From an uncultured Asticcacaulis sp. (GTDB lineage: Bacteria > Pseudomonadota > Alphaproteobacteria > Caulobacterales > Caulobacteraceae), in the NCBI GenBank assembly GCA_936940865.1, contig CAKZJB010000051.1, positions 62,001 through 126,000 of the forward strand: a DNA stretch of 64,000 bases. Reading direction: 5' to 3'. Positions 50,102-58,993 of the stretch are shown here, one piece after another. A program made the position numbers and the translations under genes. How positions within the stretch are numbered: the first letter of the stretch is position 1; every line of letters begins with the position of its first letter. Below the pieces are notes generated by a model. It did no database searches. It was given only the letters and a program-made list of their open reading frames with translations, and was not told the DNA's origin.

Positions 50102-50607
50102 GCGGCTTCAGCAGCATCCCCCTCTTCATCGCGATTGTCGCCGCGGCCGCCGGCGTCGGCGGCGTGTTCGCCGCCGTCAAGGAACACGACCAGGTCGTCG
50201 CGCAGCAAACCCAGATCGACCGCCAGGCGCAGTGTGTCATAGCGCTGGGGACGAGGGATGGCCGGGCCGTATCCCACGAATGCGACCCGGCCATCATCCT
50301 CTATTTTAACGGCGCGCAAGCCGCGTCGACCTGCGACCAGGCCCTGGTCATGGGCGGCGTGGTACCGGAATGCTCGCCTGTCGTCGCCCAGCTGCAGGGC
50401 GCCAACGTCCTTCTCAAATCCCAACTGTCCGCCACGGTCGTCGATCGTGACGCCGCCATTGCCCGCGCCGAAAAGCGCGCGGCCGACCTCAATCAAAGGA
50501 AAGCCCAAGATGCCGCTGCGCTCGCTCATGCGCCTCGCCAGCCTGACGGTCTCGTTGTTTGCGACACTCACTGCCTGCGCGCCCGCTTCGAAGCCCCTGG
50601 ACCTTAA
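50098..50607 (+). CDS. Inner-membrane spanin (Rz-like)
   Basis: GTG-started 169-residue protein with one N-terminal transmembrane helix (LFIAIVAAAAGVGGVFAAV) and a periplasmic region ending in a charged helical stretch (QLQGANVLLKSQL, RDAAIARAEKRAADLNQRKA). This layout and the o-spanin gene nested in its 3' part identify it as the i-spanin of the lysis cassette. Four cysteines in the middle (QCVIAL, HECDPA, TCDQAL, ECSPV) are unusual for Rz and may form disulphides. Confidence 0.8.
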   Translation: MSGFSSIPLFIAIVAAAAGVGGVFAAVKEHDQVVAQQTQIDRQAQCVIALGTRDGRAVSHECDPAIILYFNGAQAASTCDQALVMGGVVPECSPVVAQLQGANVLLKSQLSATVVDRDAAIARAEKRAADLNQRKAQDAAALAHAPRQPDGLVVCDTHCLRARFEAPGP

Positions 50608-50818
50608 GGGGCCGGCGCCGGCCGTCGTCACGCGCACCGAAACGGTGACGGCTTGTCCGGCCGAGCTGAAGGCCGATCCCGGCCGCCCGCCGGCCGTGCC
50701 CGACGGTGCGGTCATCCAGGCGAACGACGCCGGCCAGGGCTGGCTTTCGGCGCTCTACGAGTATGCCAACGGCTTAAGCCGACGTTTCACCGACGCGCAG
50801 AAGGCGTGCCCCAAATGA
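50510..50818 (+). CDS. Outer-membrane spanin lipoprotein (Rz1-like), nested start
   Basis: A 102-residue lipoprotein: signal peptide LMRLASLTVSLFATLTAC with lipobox LTAC, then a Pro-rich region (PGRPPAVPDG). It starts in another frame inside the i-spanin gene, with AAAGGA upstream of ATG 50510, and runs 211 bases past it. The nested Rz/Rz1 arrangement is classic. It is longer than most Rz1 proteins, with a C-terminal helix (GWLSALYEYANGLSRRF). Confidence 0.85.
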   Translation: MPLRSLMRLASLTVSLFATLTACAPASKPLDLKGPAPAVVTRTETVTACPAELKADPGRPPAVPDGAVIQANDAGQGWLSALYEYANGLSRRFTDAQKACPK

Positions 50819-51042
50819 CCGACTTCATGGACCGGGCGCAGGCGCTGGAGCAGCGGCTGCGCGACCAAGCCCTGACCGTCACGACCGAAGGCCTGGCACT
50901 GCCGGGCCTGACCGTTTGCGAGGACTGCGGCTTCCCCATCAGTGCGGCGCGCCTTGAGGCGCTCCCCTCGGCCCGGCGTTGCGTGCCGTGTCAGGACCAA
51001 GCGGAGCGTCTTGCCCGCGGTTATCTCGGAAAGGGCGCGTAA
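50815..51042 (+). CDS. TraR/DksA-type zinc-finger protein
   Basis: A 75-residue protein of the phage C4-type TraR/DksA group: an N-terminal helix (DRAQALEQRLRDQALTV) and CEDCGFPI ... RRCVPCQDQAERLAR with the four zinc cysteines. Homologues occur at this position in Mu-like phages and may modulate RNA polymerase through the secondary channel. It overlaps both neighbours. Confidence 0.88.
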   Translation: MTDFMDRAQALEQRLRDQALTVTTEGLALPGLTVCEDCGFPISAARLEALPSARRCVPCQDQAERLARGYLGKGA

Positions 51043-51407
51043 TGAACCAGCTGCCATTGATCTTCCTCGTCGCTTCCTTGTTGGTTTCGACGATCGCGCT
51101 GGCCTTCTCCGCAGCGACGTTTTACCGCGCCGGGCGCTGGAAGGATTCCGAGGAAGGTAAGGAACTGGAGCGCCGTCTGAGCGCCGCTGAAAAGTGGGAG
51201 CGATCGCCGGCGGCCGTGGCCCTGATCGAGCTTGTCAACGAACACTCGGAACGACTGGCCGCTGGAGAAGAGCGCTTCGAAAATCTGGCGACGAAGTCCG
51301 ATGTCGCCGGCGTCCAAGCCGAGGTGCGAGGCCTGGAGAAGGCCTTGGACCGCGTCGATGCCGGCGTTGTCCGTATCGAAAAAATCTTGATGGAGCACAA
51401 CCGGTGA
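51042..51407 (+). CDS. DUF2730 / Mu gp25-like protein
   Basis: A 121-residue protein with an N-terminal transmembrane helix (LIFLVASLLVSTIALAFSAA) and a long coiled coil (AEVRGLEKALDRVDAGVVRI). This is the gp25-type layout and position, between the zinc-finger gene and the gp26-like gene. The exact role is unknown in the family. The start overlaps the preceding TAA by one base. Confidence 0.8.
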   Translation: MNQLPLIFLVASLLVSTIALAFSAATFYRAGRWKDSEEGKELERRLSAAEKWERSPAAVALIELVNEHSERLAAGEERFENLATKSDVAGVQAEVRGLEKALDRVDAGVVRIEKILMEHNR

Positions 51408-51715
51408 CCGCCCTTTCCGATGCGATCGACCACGATCTGCGCCTTGCCATCCTGCAACTGCTGTCCGACCAGGTCGGCTACCAGGCCAACAGCCGCGTCC
51501 TTCACAGCGGCGTTCAAGCCCTGCGCTTCCGCGTGAGCCTGGACAAGGTCATTACCGAGATCGACTGGCTGGCAGAGCAGCGCCTTGTCGAATCCGAGGA
51601 CATCGGGAGCGGTGTCATTCTGGCGATCGCAACCCAGCGCGGCCGCGACGCAGCCGCCGGCCTGATCGCCGTGCGCGGCGTCGCGCAACCCGATCCTCTT
51701 GCCAAGAAGGGCTGA
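51404..51715 (+). CDS. Mu gp26-like winged-helix protein
   Basis: GTG-started 103-residue protein (GTGA overlap with the preceding gene). It has a winged-helix pattern: LRLAILQLLSDQVGYQANSR, LRFRVSLDKVITEIDWLAEQ, RLVESEDIG. Position directly before the small terminase matches Mu gp26. A DNA-binding role in packaging is plausible but not shown. Confidence 0.75.
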   Translation: MTALSDAIDHDLRLAILQLLSDQVGYQANSRVLHSGVQALRFRVSLDKVITEIDWLAEQRLVESEDIGSGVILAIATQRGRDAAAGLIAVRGVAQPDPLAKKG

Positions 51716-51716
51716 C

Positions 51717-52298
51717 ATGGCCCGCTACCGTCCCTCCAGCATCGACAAGCTTCCTCCGGCGATCAAGGAAACGATCGGCCGATTGATTGCGTCCAACTTC
51801 ACCCTGGACCAGATCATAGCGCACCTCCGCGACATGGAGGCGACGGTTGAGGAGGATTTCGATACGCCGTCGAGATCCGCGGTCGGCCGTTACGCCGAGC
51901 GGCTGAGAGCGGCTCAACAGAAGATGTCTCAGGGCCGGGCGATCGCGGAGGCCCTTGTTCCGCAGCTGGGCGAAAATCCCGTTACCCAGGTCGGCCGTGT
52001 CGCCAGTGAACTGCTCCAGGGCGTAGTGTTCGACCTGCTGACGGCGGTGGAAACTGACGAGGAAACGGGCCAGGCGAAACCCGTCCAAATAGACCCGAAG
52101 ACCGCCGGCGTCCTGGCTGGTGTGCTCCGAGACGTTGCCGCCGCTCAGAAGACTGACTCCGACCGCATGGCCAAGGAGCGGGAGCAGTATGCCAAGGAGG
52201 CGGCAAAGGCTGTCCAAAAGGTGGCCAAGGCCAAGGGGCTGACGCAGGAAACTGCCGACGAAATCGCCTTTGCCGTTCTGGGGATCGCCAAGCAATGA
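51717..52298 (+). CDS. Small terminase subunit (DUF3486, Mu gp27-like)
   Basis: A 193-residue protein. RPSSIDKLPPAIKETIGRLI and the following helix-turn-helix (FTLDQIIAHLRDMEATV, SRSAVGRYAERLR) are typical of the DUF3486 small terminase group that recognises phage DNA for headful packaging. The C-terminus is a charged helix. It overlaps the large subunit gene by four bases. Confidence 0.88.
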   Translation: MARYRPSSIDKLPPAIKETIGRLIASNFTLDQIIAHLRDMEATVEEDFDTPSRSAVGRYAERLRAAQQKMSQGRAIAEALVPQLGENPVTQVGRVASELLQGVVFDLLTAVETDEETGQAKPVQIDPKTAGVLAGVLRDVAAAQKTDSDRMAKEREQYAKEAAKAVQKVAKAKGLTQETADEIAFAVLGIAKQ

Positions 52299-53818
52299 AG
52301 CTGCGCCCCAAAACTGCGGATGAGGAGTTCGAAGAAGCGCTGGCCGCAATGCCGGCCGATGACCGGACGGTCTTCGTCAAGTCGAAGCCCGAGCTGGCGC
52401 CGGCCTTGGCCAGGTTGCCGCGCGGCAACCTGCTGCTGCCCTATCAGCAAAAGGCCATCATGGCGGCCAAGGACAACAACGTCCTGGTCGTCGAGAAGTC
52501 ACGCCGTATTGGCTTGACCTGGGGGCTGGGCTCGCATGCCGCTCTGACGGCCGCGAAGACGCGCAGCGCCGGCGGCATGGACGTCTTCTACATGGGCTAT
52601 GAGAAGGAGATGGCCCGCGAATTCATCGACGTCTGCGGCATGTGGGCCAAGGCTTTCGGTGTAGCGGCCGGAGAAGCGGAAGAGTTCGTTCTGGACGACG
52701 ACACGAACCCGGAAAAGAGCATCAAGGCGTTCCGCATTCAGTTCGCGTCCGGCTTCGAAATCGTCGCCCTGCCGTCCAAGCCGCGCGCCTTCCGGGGCAA
52801 GCAGGGCATGGTCATCATGGACGAGGCCGCCTTCATGGACGATGTCCAGGAGGCGATCGACGCTGCCATGGCGTTGCTGATGTGGGGCGGCAGCATCATC
52901 ATCGTCTCGACACACTTCGGCGTCGATAATCCGTTCAATACCTTGATCAACGAGATCCGATCGGGCGAACGCGCCGGCGCCGTCATGACGATCACGTTTA
53001 ACGACGCGATCGCGGATGGGCTTTATGAGCGCGTCGCCCTGGTGGCGCCGAAGGCCATCCTGCCAAAAGAGCAGTGGATTGCCGACATCCGCAAGAAGTA
53101 CGGCGCGGCCGCCGCCCAGGAATTGGACTGCATCCCCTCGATCGGGGGCAATCCGTGGATCGATCCGGCGCACCTTACGGCTTGCTCACACCCGGATGCG
53201 GGAAAGCCAGAGCTGTATCAGAAGGGGCCGGCCTTCCATGGCTATGACGTGGCTCGCCGGCGCGACGGCATCATTCAATGGACCTTCGAAGAAGTCGGCG
53301 GAATCCTGTGGCTTAGGGAAAAGTGGGAGGCGGTCAACGAGACCTTCCGCGTCCAGCGCGAGCACTTCGACTATGTCATGAAGACCTATCGTGTCCTCGG
53401 CGCCGGCATCGATCAGACCGGCATGGGCGAAGTCCAGACCGAGCTGCTCCAGGACAAGTATGGTGCCGTGGTCGAAGGTTTCATCCTGTCGGCGCCGACG
53501 CGCCTGGTCCTGGCAACCATGCTGCGCGAGCGCTTTGAGGAAGGCACAATCCGCATCGATTGCAGCGCAGAGACGCGCACGGACCTTCTCGCGCTTAAGC
53601 GGGCCGGACCGAAGGGCAAGGCCCTGGTCGAAAACAAGGTTCACCCCGACCGCTTTTGGGCGGCCGCCCTCGCGGTCGCCAAGGCTGCTGGCGTGCGCAT
53701 CGAATACGCCTACGAGGCGGTCGGCAACCGGAGCCACGATGCTGACGAGGACGAACGCTTCAGGCAGTCCGATAGCGGCTCCACCCGAAACGGAATGTCG
53801 CGCGGAGGCGCATGGTAA
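52295..53818 (+). CDS. Large terminase subunit (Mu gp28-like)
   Basis: A 507-residue packaging ATPase/nuclease. VVEKSRRIGLTWGLGSHAAL is the Walker A region and GMVIMDEAAFMDD the Walker B. IIIVSTHFGVDNPFNTL is the coupling segment, and the C-terminal nuclease part includes GAGIDQTGMGEVQTELL. Order small terminase, large terminase, portal is that of Mu. The stop overlaps the portal start (TAATG). Confidence 0.94.
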   Translation: MKLRPKTADEEFEEALAAMPADDRTVFVKSKPELAPALARLPRGNLLLPYQQKAIMAAKDNNVLVVEKSRRIGLTWGLGSHAALTAAKTRSAGGMDVFYMGYEKEMAREFIDVCGMWAKAFGVAAGEAEEFVLDDDTNPEKSIKAFRIQFASGFEIVALPSKPRAFRGKQGMVIMDEAAFMDDVQEAIDAAMALLMWGGSIIIVSTHFGVDNPFNTLINEIRSGERAGAVMTITFNDAIADGLYERVALVAPKAILPKEQWIADIRKKYGAAAAQELDCIPSIGGNPWIDPAHLTACSHPDAGKPELYQKGPAFHGYDVARRRDGIIQWTFEEVGGILWLREKWEAVNETFRVQREHFDYVMKTYRVLGAGIDQTGMGEVQTELLQDKYGAVVEGFILSAPTRLVLATMLRERFEEGTIRIDCSAETRTDLLALKRAGPKGKALVENKVHPDRFWAAALAVAKAAGVRIEYAYEAVGNRSHDADEDERFRQSDSGSTRNGMSRGGAW

Positions 53819-55500
53819 TGGTAAAGCGCGCTTCATCCCTCATTGACCCCTCGACCGGTAAGCCGATCGTCTACGACGATCTCACGCGCGAGATCGCCGG
53901 TCCGACCATGGGCGGCGTCCGTTCCATCCTTTCCGGCCATCCGGCCCAGGGCCTCGATCCGGCGCGCCTGGCGCGGATCCTGCGATCGGCCGAGGAGGGT
54001 AATGCCGAGGATCAGTTCGCCCTGGCCGAGGAGATCGAGGAGAAGTACCTCCATTACCAAGGCACGCTCGGCACCCGCAAACGCGCGGTATCGCAGCTGG
54101 AGATCACGGTTGAAGCGGGCAGCGATGCGCCCGACGACCAGGACCGCGCCCAGTTCATCCGCGACTGGCTGGCTCGGGATACGCTCGAGGAAGAACTGTT
54201 CGACATCCTGGACGCAGTCGGAAAGGGTGTGTCGTTCACCGAGGTAGCGTGGGACCTGTCCGGAAACTACTGGCTGCCGGCGCGCCTGGAGAACAGGGAC
54301 GGCCGCTGGTTCGAGTTCGACCGGATCGACGGCAAAACGCCACGGCTCAGGGGCGGGCCTGACGGCATGTCAGGCACGCCGACCGATCTGCCGCCCTTCC
54401 GCTTCATCGTCCACCATCACCCGGCCAAGACGGGCCTGCCTTTACGCGGCGGCCTGATCCGCGGCGTCGCCTGGGCATACCTGTTCCAAAACTTCGCCGT
54501 GAAGGATTGGGTCATCTTCGCCGAAGTGTACGGCATGCCGGTTCGTCTCGGTCGCTATGGCCCGAACGCGACGGCCGATGAGAAGCGGATCCTGCTGCGG
54601 GCTGTGACCAATCTTGCGACCGATGCGGCCGCCATCATTCCCGACTCGATGAAGGTCGAGTTCGCCGAGGCCCAGGCCTCTGGTAATTACGAAGTCTATG
54701 AGCGCCTCTGCCAGTACCTGGATCAACAGGTCTCGAAAGCGGTGCTCGGCCAGACGGCGACGACCGATGCCGTCGCCGGCGGCCTGGGTGGAAGCCAGGG
54801 CAACGTGCACAACGACGTGCGTGAGGACATCCAGCGGGCCGACGCGAAGAAGCTGGCGGCTACGCTGAACACCGGCCTTGTCCGATGGATGATCGACTTC
54901 AACTTCGGGGCGCCGGCGTCTGGTCGCTATCCTCGCATCAACATCGGCCAGTCCGAGAAGTTCGGCAAGGAGGAGATGGCCCTGGTCGAGACCTTCGTCG
55001 CGCTCGGCGGTCGGGTCGAAGAGTCGGTCATCCGCGATAAGCTGGCCCTGCCCGATCCTCCGGAAACGGGGGCCGATGGTCAGCCCGTGCGCCTCCTCAA
55101 GGCGAAGGTTTCGGCCGCGCAAAATCCGGCGCCCGCTGACACCATTCCCCCGATCGCTGCCCCTGGTGTCGCGGTTGCCGCGTCTTCGGCCTCAGTGGCG
55201 GGCTTAGAGGGGCTTATGAGGGGCTTAAAGATCGGGGCGGCCTCGTCCCTGGCGGCGGCATCGACGATGGACGCGATCGACGCCGCGGTGGCCGATATGG
55301 CCGACCAGTGGCAGCCCGTCACGGTGCCGATGTTCGACCCGCTACAAAAGGCGTTCGATGCGTCGGCATCCTACGAAGACCTGAAGGTACGCCTGCTGGC
55401 GGCCCTCGACAAGATGGACGTGCGCGCGATGGCCGAACTGCTGGCCGAGGCGACGTTCATGGCGCGCCTGGCAGGGGAGAGCGGAAATGCCCTCCAATAG
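53818..55500 (+). CDS. Portal protein (DUF935, Mu gp29-like)
   Basis: A 560-residue portal of the DUF935 family, forming the dodecameric DNA gate of the capsid. LTREIAGPTMGGVRSIL, RKRAVSQLEITVEAG, LIRGVAWAYLFQNFAVKDW and LGQTATTDAVAGGLGGSQGN are characteristic. ATG 53818 is preferred over 53812 because it leaves 9 nt to the GGAGG and forms TAATG with the terminase stop. The C-terminal region contains phased GGGCTTA repeats (55200-55229) encoding GLEGLMRGLK. Confidence 0.93.
   Translation: MVKRASSLIDPSTGKPIVYDDLTREIAGPTMGGVRSILSGHPAQGLDPARLARILRSAEEGNAEDQFALAEEIEEKYLHYQGTLGTRKRAVSQLEITVEAGSDAPDDQDRAQFIRDWLARDTLEEELFDILDAVGKGVSFTEVAWDLSGNYWLPARLENRDGRWFEFDRIDGKTPRLRGGPDGMSGTPTDLPPFRFIVHHHPAKTGLPLRGGLIRGVAWAYLFQNFAVKDWVIFAEVYGMPVRLGRYGPNATADEKRILLRAVTNLATDAAAIIPDSMKVEFAEAQASGNYEVYERLCQYLDQQVSKAVLGQTATTDAVAGGLGGSQGNVHNDVREDIQRADAKKLAATLNTGLVRWMIDFNFGAPASGRYPRINIGQSEKFGKEEMALVETFVALGGRVEESVIRDKLALPDPPETGADGQPVRLLKAKVSAAQNPAPADTIPPIAAPGVAVAASSASVAGLEGLMRGLKIGAASSLAAASTMDAIDAAVADMADQWQPVTVPMFDPLQKAFDASASYEDLKVRLLAALDKMDVRAMAELLAEATFMARLAGESGNALQ
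55200..55229 (+). repeat. Phased GGGCTTA repeats inside the portal gene
   Basis: GCTTA recurs at 55202, 55212 and 55223 within GGGCTTA(G/TG)AG-type units, spaced 10 and 11 bp. The last two units closely copy the left-end repeats at 36157-36177. Confidence 0.45.
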
Positions 55501-55999
55501 TGGAACCTTTGCCGAGCTGTTCGCTTTCAGCCGCGATCGCGCGGCGCCTTTCGTTGATGGCAATGGCAATGCGGAGACGGCGGCGATCGACGTACCGCGC
55601 CTGGATCATGACGAAGCCGGCATCGTCAAAGGGCTGCTAATCGAGGGCCGGCCGCAAACCCTGCAGGCCGATGTGGTGGTATTGCAGGCTAATCTGCCCG
55701 GTGCGCCGGTCCAGGGCACCGTGCTTCACGACTACATCGATGCCGGCGGCGATCGCTGGCAACGCGCCATCTACACACGATCCCCTCGCGCCACGGTCGA
55801 AGGATGCTTGGCCTTGAAGGGATGGCATCGGCGTATCGGCTTCTTTCCCGCGTTCCTGCCCCGATCGGAAGACCATGGTCCTACTCGGCCGGTCCGATAC
55901 GAAGGCGAGTCCTGGGAGATGTGCGCCTTTGTCGTCGATGTTGACGGCCAGGCGATCGACATCGGCGACGTGTTTCACTCCATTCTGATAGAGGCATAG
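55487..55999 (+). CDS. Virion-associated protein candidate, unknown
   Basis: A 170-residue protein starting inside the portal 3' end (14-bp overlap). It looks beta-rich (LQADVVVLQANLPGAPVQGTV, EGESWEMCAFVVDVDGQAID) with no signal or membrane segment. It opens the extra four-gene module that separates portal from F in this phage. Its stop abuts the tailspike-like gene, so the two are probably co-translated partners. No family is recognised. Confidence 0.68.
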   Translation: MPSNSGTFAELFAFSRDRAAPFVDGNGNAETAAIDVPRLDHDEAGIVKGLLIEGRPQTLQADVVVLQANLPGAPVQGTVLHDYIDAGGDRWQRAIYTRSPRATVEGCLALKGWHRRIGFFPAFLPRSEDHGPTRPVRYEGESWEMCAFVVDVDGQAIDIGDVFHSILIEA

Positions 56000-58486
56000 A
56001 TGGCCGATCCGGACATCATCACAAAGACCCCGGCGCAGCTCGGCCAGATCACCGGCCTTCAGGACGGCGACCGCATCATCGTCATGCGCGACGGCGTGCC
56101 GCTGACCACGATCGACGCCCAGGTCCTGATTACGGCTGTCAACCAGGGCTTGGCCGACGGCATTGCCGCAATCGTGGGCACCACGGGTTTGACGATCGAC
56201 GAACTTCGGGTCGCGATCCAGAGCGCCGCTGCCGATGCCGAAGCGGCCGCAGCTTCCGTCGCCGGCGTCGCGAATATGGGGCTGTTCAAATCGATCCCGC
56301 TTCTCAGCGGTTATGACGCCGGTGGCATCCAGTCGATCGGCCAGGGCGACCTTGTGGTATCGACCGGGCTGACGCAGGCCAGCATTGTCTGGAATATCGA
56401 TAACGTCCAGGTCGGAGACAAGGTCACCCTGGAACTGTGTGTCGCACCGACTGAAAACGTCGTGGCCTATCTGGCCGATGGCAACTCGGCGCCGAAGGGA
56501 CCTTCGGTCGCCCTTGCGGAAGATTCCGTCTATCACGTCGTCACTCTCCAGGCGACCACAGGCATAGCCTCCCGACTGGTCCTGTTGCAAAACCCTGCGG
56601 TTCCTGGTCATCACTTCACCTTCTGGGCCAGCGGCGTCGTCGGAGACCAGGCCGCGACCGGCCTTCAGCAGAATAAGCTGCTGACCGCGCAACTGGCTCG
56701 CATGCGGGTGCTCCAGGCGGCTTTCGCTGGCGTCGAGACAGCCAGGTCGGCATTGAGCGCGCGGACGGAAGGCTTGGGCGGCATCACGGGCCAGCCGACA
56801 TCGACCAGCTACACCAACTTCACGGTCACCGACACCGGCAAGGTATCGGGAACCGCGCCCGCGGCCGCCGGCCAGGTGGCCGTGCGCTGGCCCATGAAGA
56901 TGGCGCTGGGCGAAAAGAAGACCGTGCTCTATGCCTTCACCCGGACAGGCGCAACGCTGCAGATGTTCCTGGACCATGGCGACGGCACATCGGCGACGGT
57001 CGGCGGCGCCAAGAACATGGTCGCGGATGGGAAGTTCCATCCTCAAGTGCTCGAAGCCAGCGATACGGTCCAGTACCTGGACGTCATGCAGACGACAGGC
57101 GTGCTGAGCACAATGAGCGGCCGGTTGTTGACGATCGACGGTGACATTACCGCCCTTCTGCCCAAGAATGCGCTACATGCCTTCCTGGCCATGCTGACCA
57201 GCATGTTCGCCGACAACGCCGCCCAGACGGATAGTCGCCTTAACCTGGCCGAAGCGCGGATCGCCGGCTTGATGGACAGCATGGGCGCGACAGGGCGTTT
57301 CTCGGCCGTCGGCGCCCGCAACTTCTTCCCGCGCGCGTGGACGACCACGCCCAACGCGCACAGCGTCACCCGAACGGTCCGCAATGGGACCGGCGACGCC
57401 AATAATGTCAGGGTGTTCATCGCCAACAGCATTTTGGCGACGGCCGGCGACATCCTGGCGCAGTTGCCGAACGCCAACGGCATCCGGGGCCACTATACGA
57501 TCGAGTATCCGATCGGCACGGCGCCCGTGCCGCTGAAGCGAAACGGAAGTGCCGACATCTGGTTCAAGCGCAGCGAGCTTGGCGGCTGGATCTTCCCCGA
57601 TCCCGGAGCCCTGAGCATCCCGGGTGGTGCGCTCTACAAGCGCCATGTCAGGTTCTATCCTGTCGATGACGCCGGCAATCTCCTGGCTGGCGGCACCTTG
57701 CCTTGCTCGCAATTCGCCGTCAGTACGGACCACTACAACGTCAATTCAACGGTCGACCGCACTTCGACTATCGGCGGCGAGACGGCGGCCTTCGCCGGCG
57801 GCCAGGATCTGTTCGACGGCGCCGTCGTGGCGTGCGACGAAAAAGCCTATCCGACCATCGTCGTACCGACCGACTCGCAAGGCTATGGCTTCGCGGAAAA
57901 TCTCTCCGGTACCGGCGACGCCGATGGCAATACGGGGCCGTGGGGACGCTGGTATGGCAAATACCACATGGACGCGGTCATCTTCGGCCTGCCCAGCTCC
58001 ACGCTCTCGCAATGGGCACTGTCCCTGTCCGGCCGGCTTCTGCCTTCGGTCGGCCAGTTGCTGGCCTGCATGGGACGCCACTACCAGGTTAGCCTGGGGC
58101 GCAACAGCCTGGGCGCCGGTGCGACCGCCGCCCAGATGTTGGCCCAGCTCGACTGCATCGAGGCGTATCTGATCGCCACCGGCCGCACCGGTCGATGCGC
58201 GACTGTCACGCCCCATCCGACCGCCACCACGGACAACTGGGCCAGCTTCGATCATATGACGGCTGAAACCGGCGCGATCCAGGCAGAGCGCGTTTCGTTC
58301 AACACAGCCGCGATCAGCCGCGGCGCTGTCGATTTCGGCGGACTGCTCGAAGATCCGGCGCACCCCGGATGCTGCGTCACCAACGGTGCGGCGTTCGGCT
58401 TCATGCAGGACGGCACCCACTACAACGCCGGCGGCCATGCGCTCTTTGCCAATACCGCCCCAGATCCCACTCAACTGTACACTTAG
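56000..58486 (+). CDS. Large tailspike/fibre-like protein with C-terminal SGNH hydrolase domain
   Basis: An 828-residue protein. The N-terminus (IITKTPAQLGQITGLQDGDR) and an Ala-rich helical stretch (about 60-95) resemble phage fibre attachment regions; residues about 95-400 are beta-rich. A beta-sandwich (about 490-600) precedes an SGNH esterase domain with candidate Ser626 (VPTDSQGYG), Asn702 (LGRNSLGAG) and Asp804/His807 (QDGTHYN). It would modify surface or capsular sugars, for example deacetylation, during adsorption. It lies between portal and F, where Mu has no fibre gene. Confidence 0.75.
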   Translation: MADPDIITKTPAQLGQITGLQDGDRIIVMRDGVPLTTIDAQVLITAVNQGLADGIAAIVGTTGLTIDELRVAIQSAAADAEAAAASVAGVANMGLFKSIPLLSGYDAGGIQSIGQGDLVVSTGLTQASIVWNIDNVQVGDKVTLELCVAPTENVVAYLADGNSAPKGPSVALAEDSVYHVVTLQATTGIASRLVLLQNPAVPGHHFTFWASGVVGDQAATGLQQNKLLTAQLARMRVLQAAFAGVETARSALSARTEGLGGITGQPTSTSYTNFTVTDTGKVSGTAPAAAGQVAVRWPMKMALGEKKTVLYAFTRTGATLQMFLDHGDGTSATVGGAKNMVADGKFHPQVLEASDTVQYLDVMQTTGVLSTMSGRLLTIDGDITALLPKNALHAFLAMLTSMFADNAAQTDSRLNLAEARIAGLMDSMGATGRFSAVGARNFFPRAWTTTPNAHSVTRTVRNGTGDANNVRVFIANSILATAGDILAQLPNANGIRGHYTIEYPIGTAPVPLKRNGSADIWFKRSELGGWIFPDPGALSIPGGALYKRHVRFYPVDDAGNLLAGGTLPCSQFAVSTDHYNVNSTVDRTSTIGGETAAFAGGQDLFDGAVVACDEKAYPTIVVPTDSQGYGFAENLSGTGDADGNTGPWGRWYGKYHMDAVIFGLPSSTLSQWALSLSGRLLPSVGQLLACMGRHYQVSLGRNSLGAGATAAQMLAQLDCIEAYLIATGRTGRCATVTPHPTATTDNWASFDHMTAETGAIQAERVSFNTAAISRGAVDFGGLLEDPAHPGCCVTNGAAFGFMQDGTHYNAGGHALFANTAPDPTQLYT

Positions 58487-58494
58487 AGGACTTG

Positions 58495-58992
58495 ATGCTT
58501 ACCTATCTCTTCAATTTCCTCGGCCTTCAGCCCACCGGGAATGGTCCGCAAAAGCGGATGTTCCTGGCTGGAGCCAACGAGGTCGTGGAAGGTGTCGTCG
58601 TCGTCGGCGACGACGGCAATCCGCTCGTTCGCGGCTCGACCGGCCACGACTATACGGCCAATCCGCCAGCAATCCCGAATATCGGCCAGAACTTCGCCAA
58701 CGCTGGGCCGTTTGCCAATTACGTCCTGGTCGCCACCGTAGCCGCCAACCCGTCGCGGGTCTCAATCGACATCGAGAACATGACCGGCGCACAGATTGCC
58801 GTGGTCCGTGATGACGGCACGGCAGCCAACAACGCCGCGCCGGTTGCAGCCTCGGTGTTCGCCCTGGCCGGCGGCGCGGCCGCGGGGCAGCAGGGCGGCA
58901 GCTGGTCGTCGACCACCTTCCGCGGCCGTCTGCAAATCTTTGCGCCTGCGGCCTTGGCCGGCAGCGCTTTCGTCTCGATCATGGAGGACTAA
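58495..58992 (+). CDS. Small structural protein candidate
   Basis: A 165-residue protein with AGAGGA upstream of ATG 58495. It has a beta-rich Ala/Gly-heavy composition (EVVEGVVVVGDDGNPLV, YVLVATVAANPSRVSIDIEN, FRGRLQIFAPAALAGSAFV) with no signal peptide. It looks like a small decoration or fibre-tip domain. It lies between the two SGNH genes; a GGAGG at its 3' end is the ribosome-binding site of the next gene. No family is recognised. Confidence 0.68.
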   Translation: MLTYLFNFLGLQPTGNGPQKRMFLAGANEVVEGVVVVGDDGNPLVRGSTGHDYTANPPAIPNIGQNFANAGPFANYVLVATVAANPSRVSIDIENMTGAQIAVVRDDGTAANNAAPVAASVFALAGGAAAGQQGGSWSSTTFRGRLQIFAPAALAGSAFVSIMED

Positions 58993-58993
58993 G

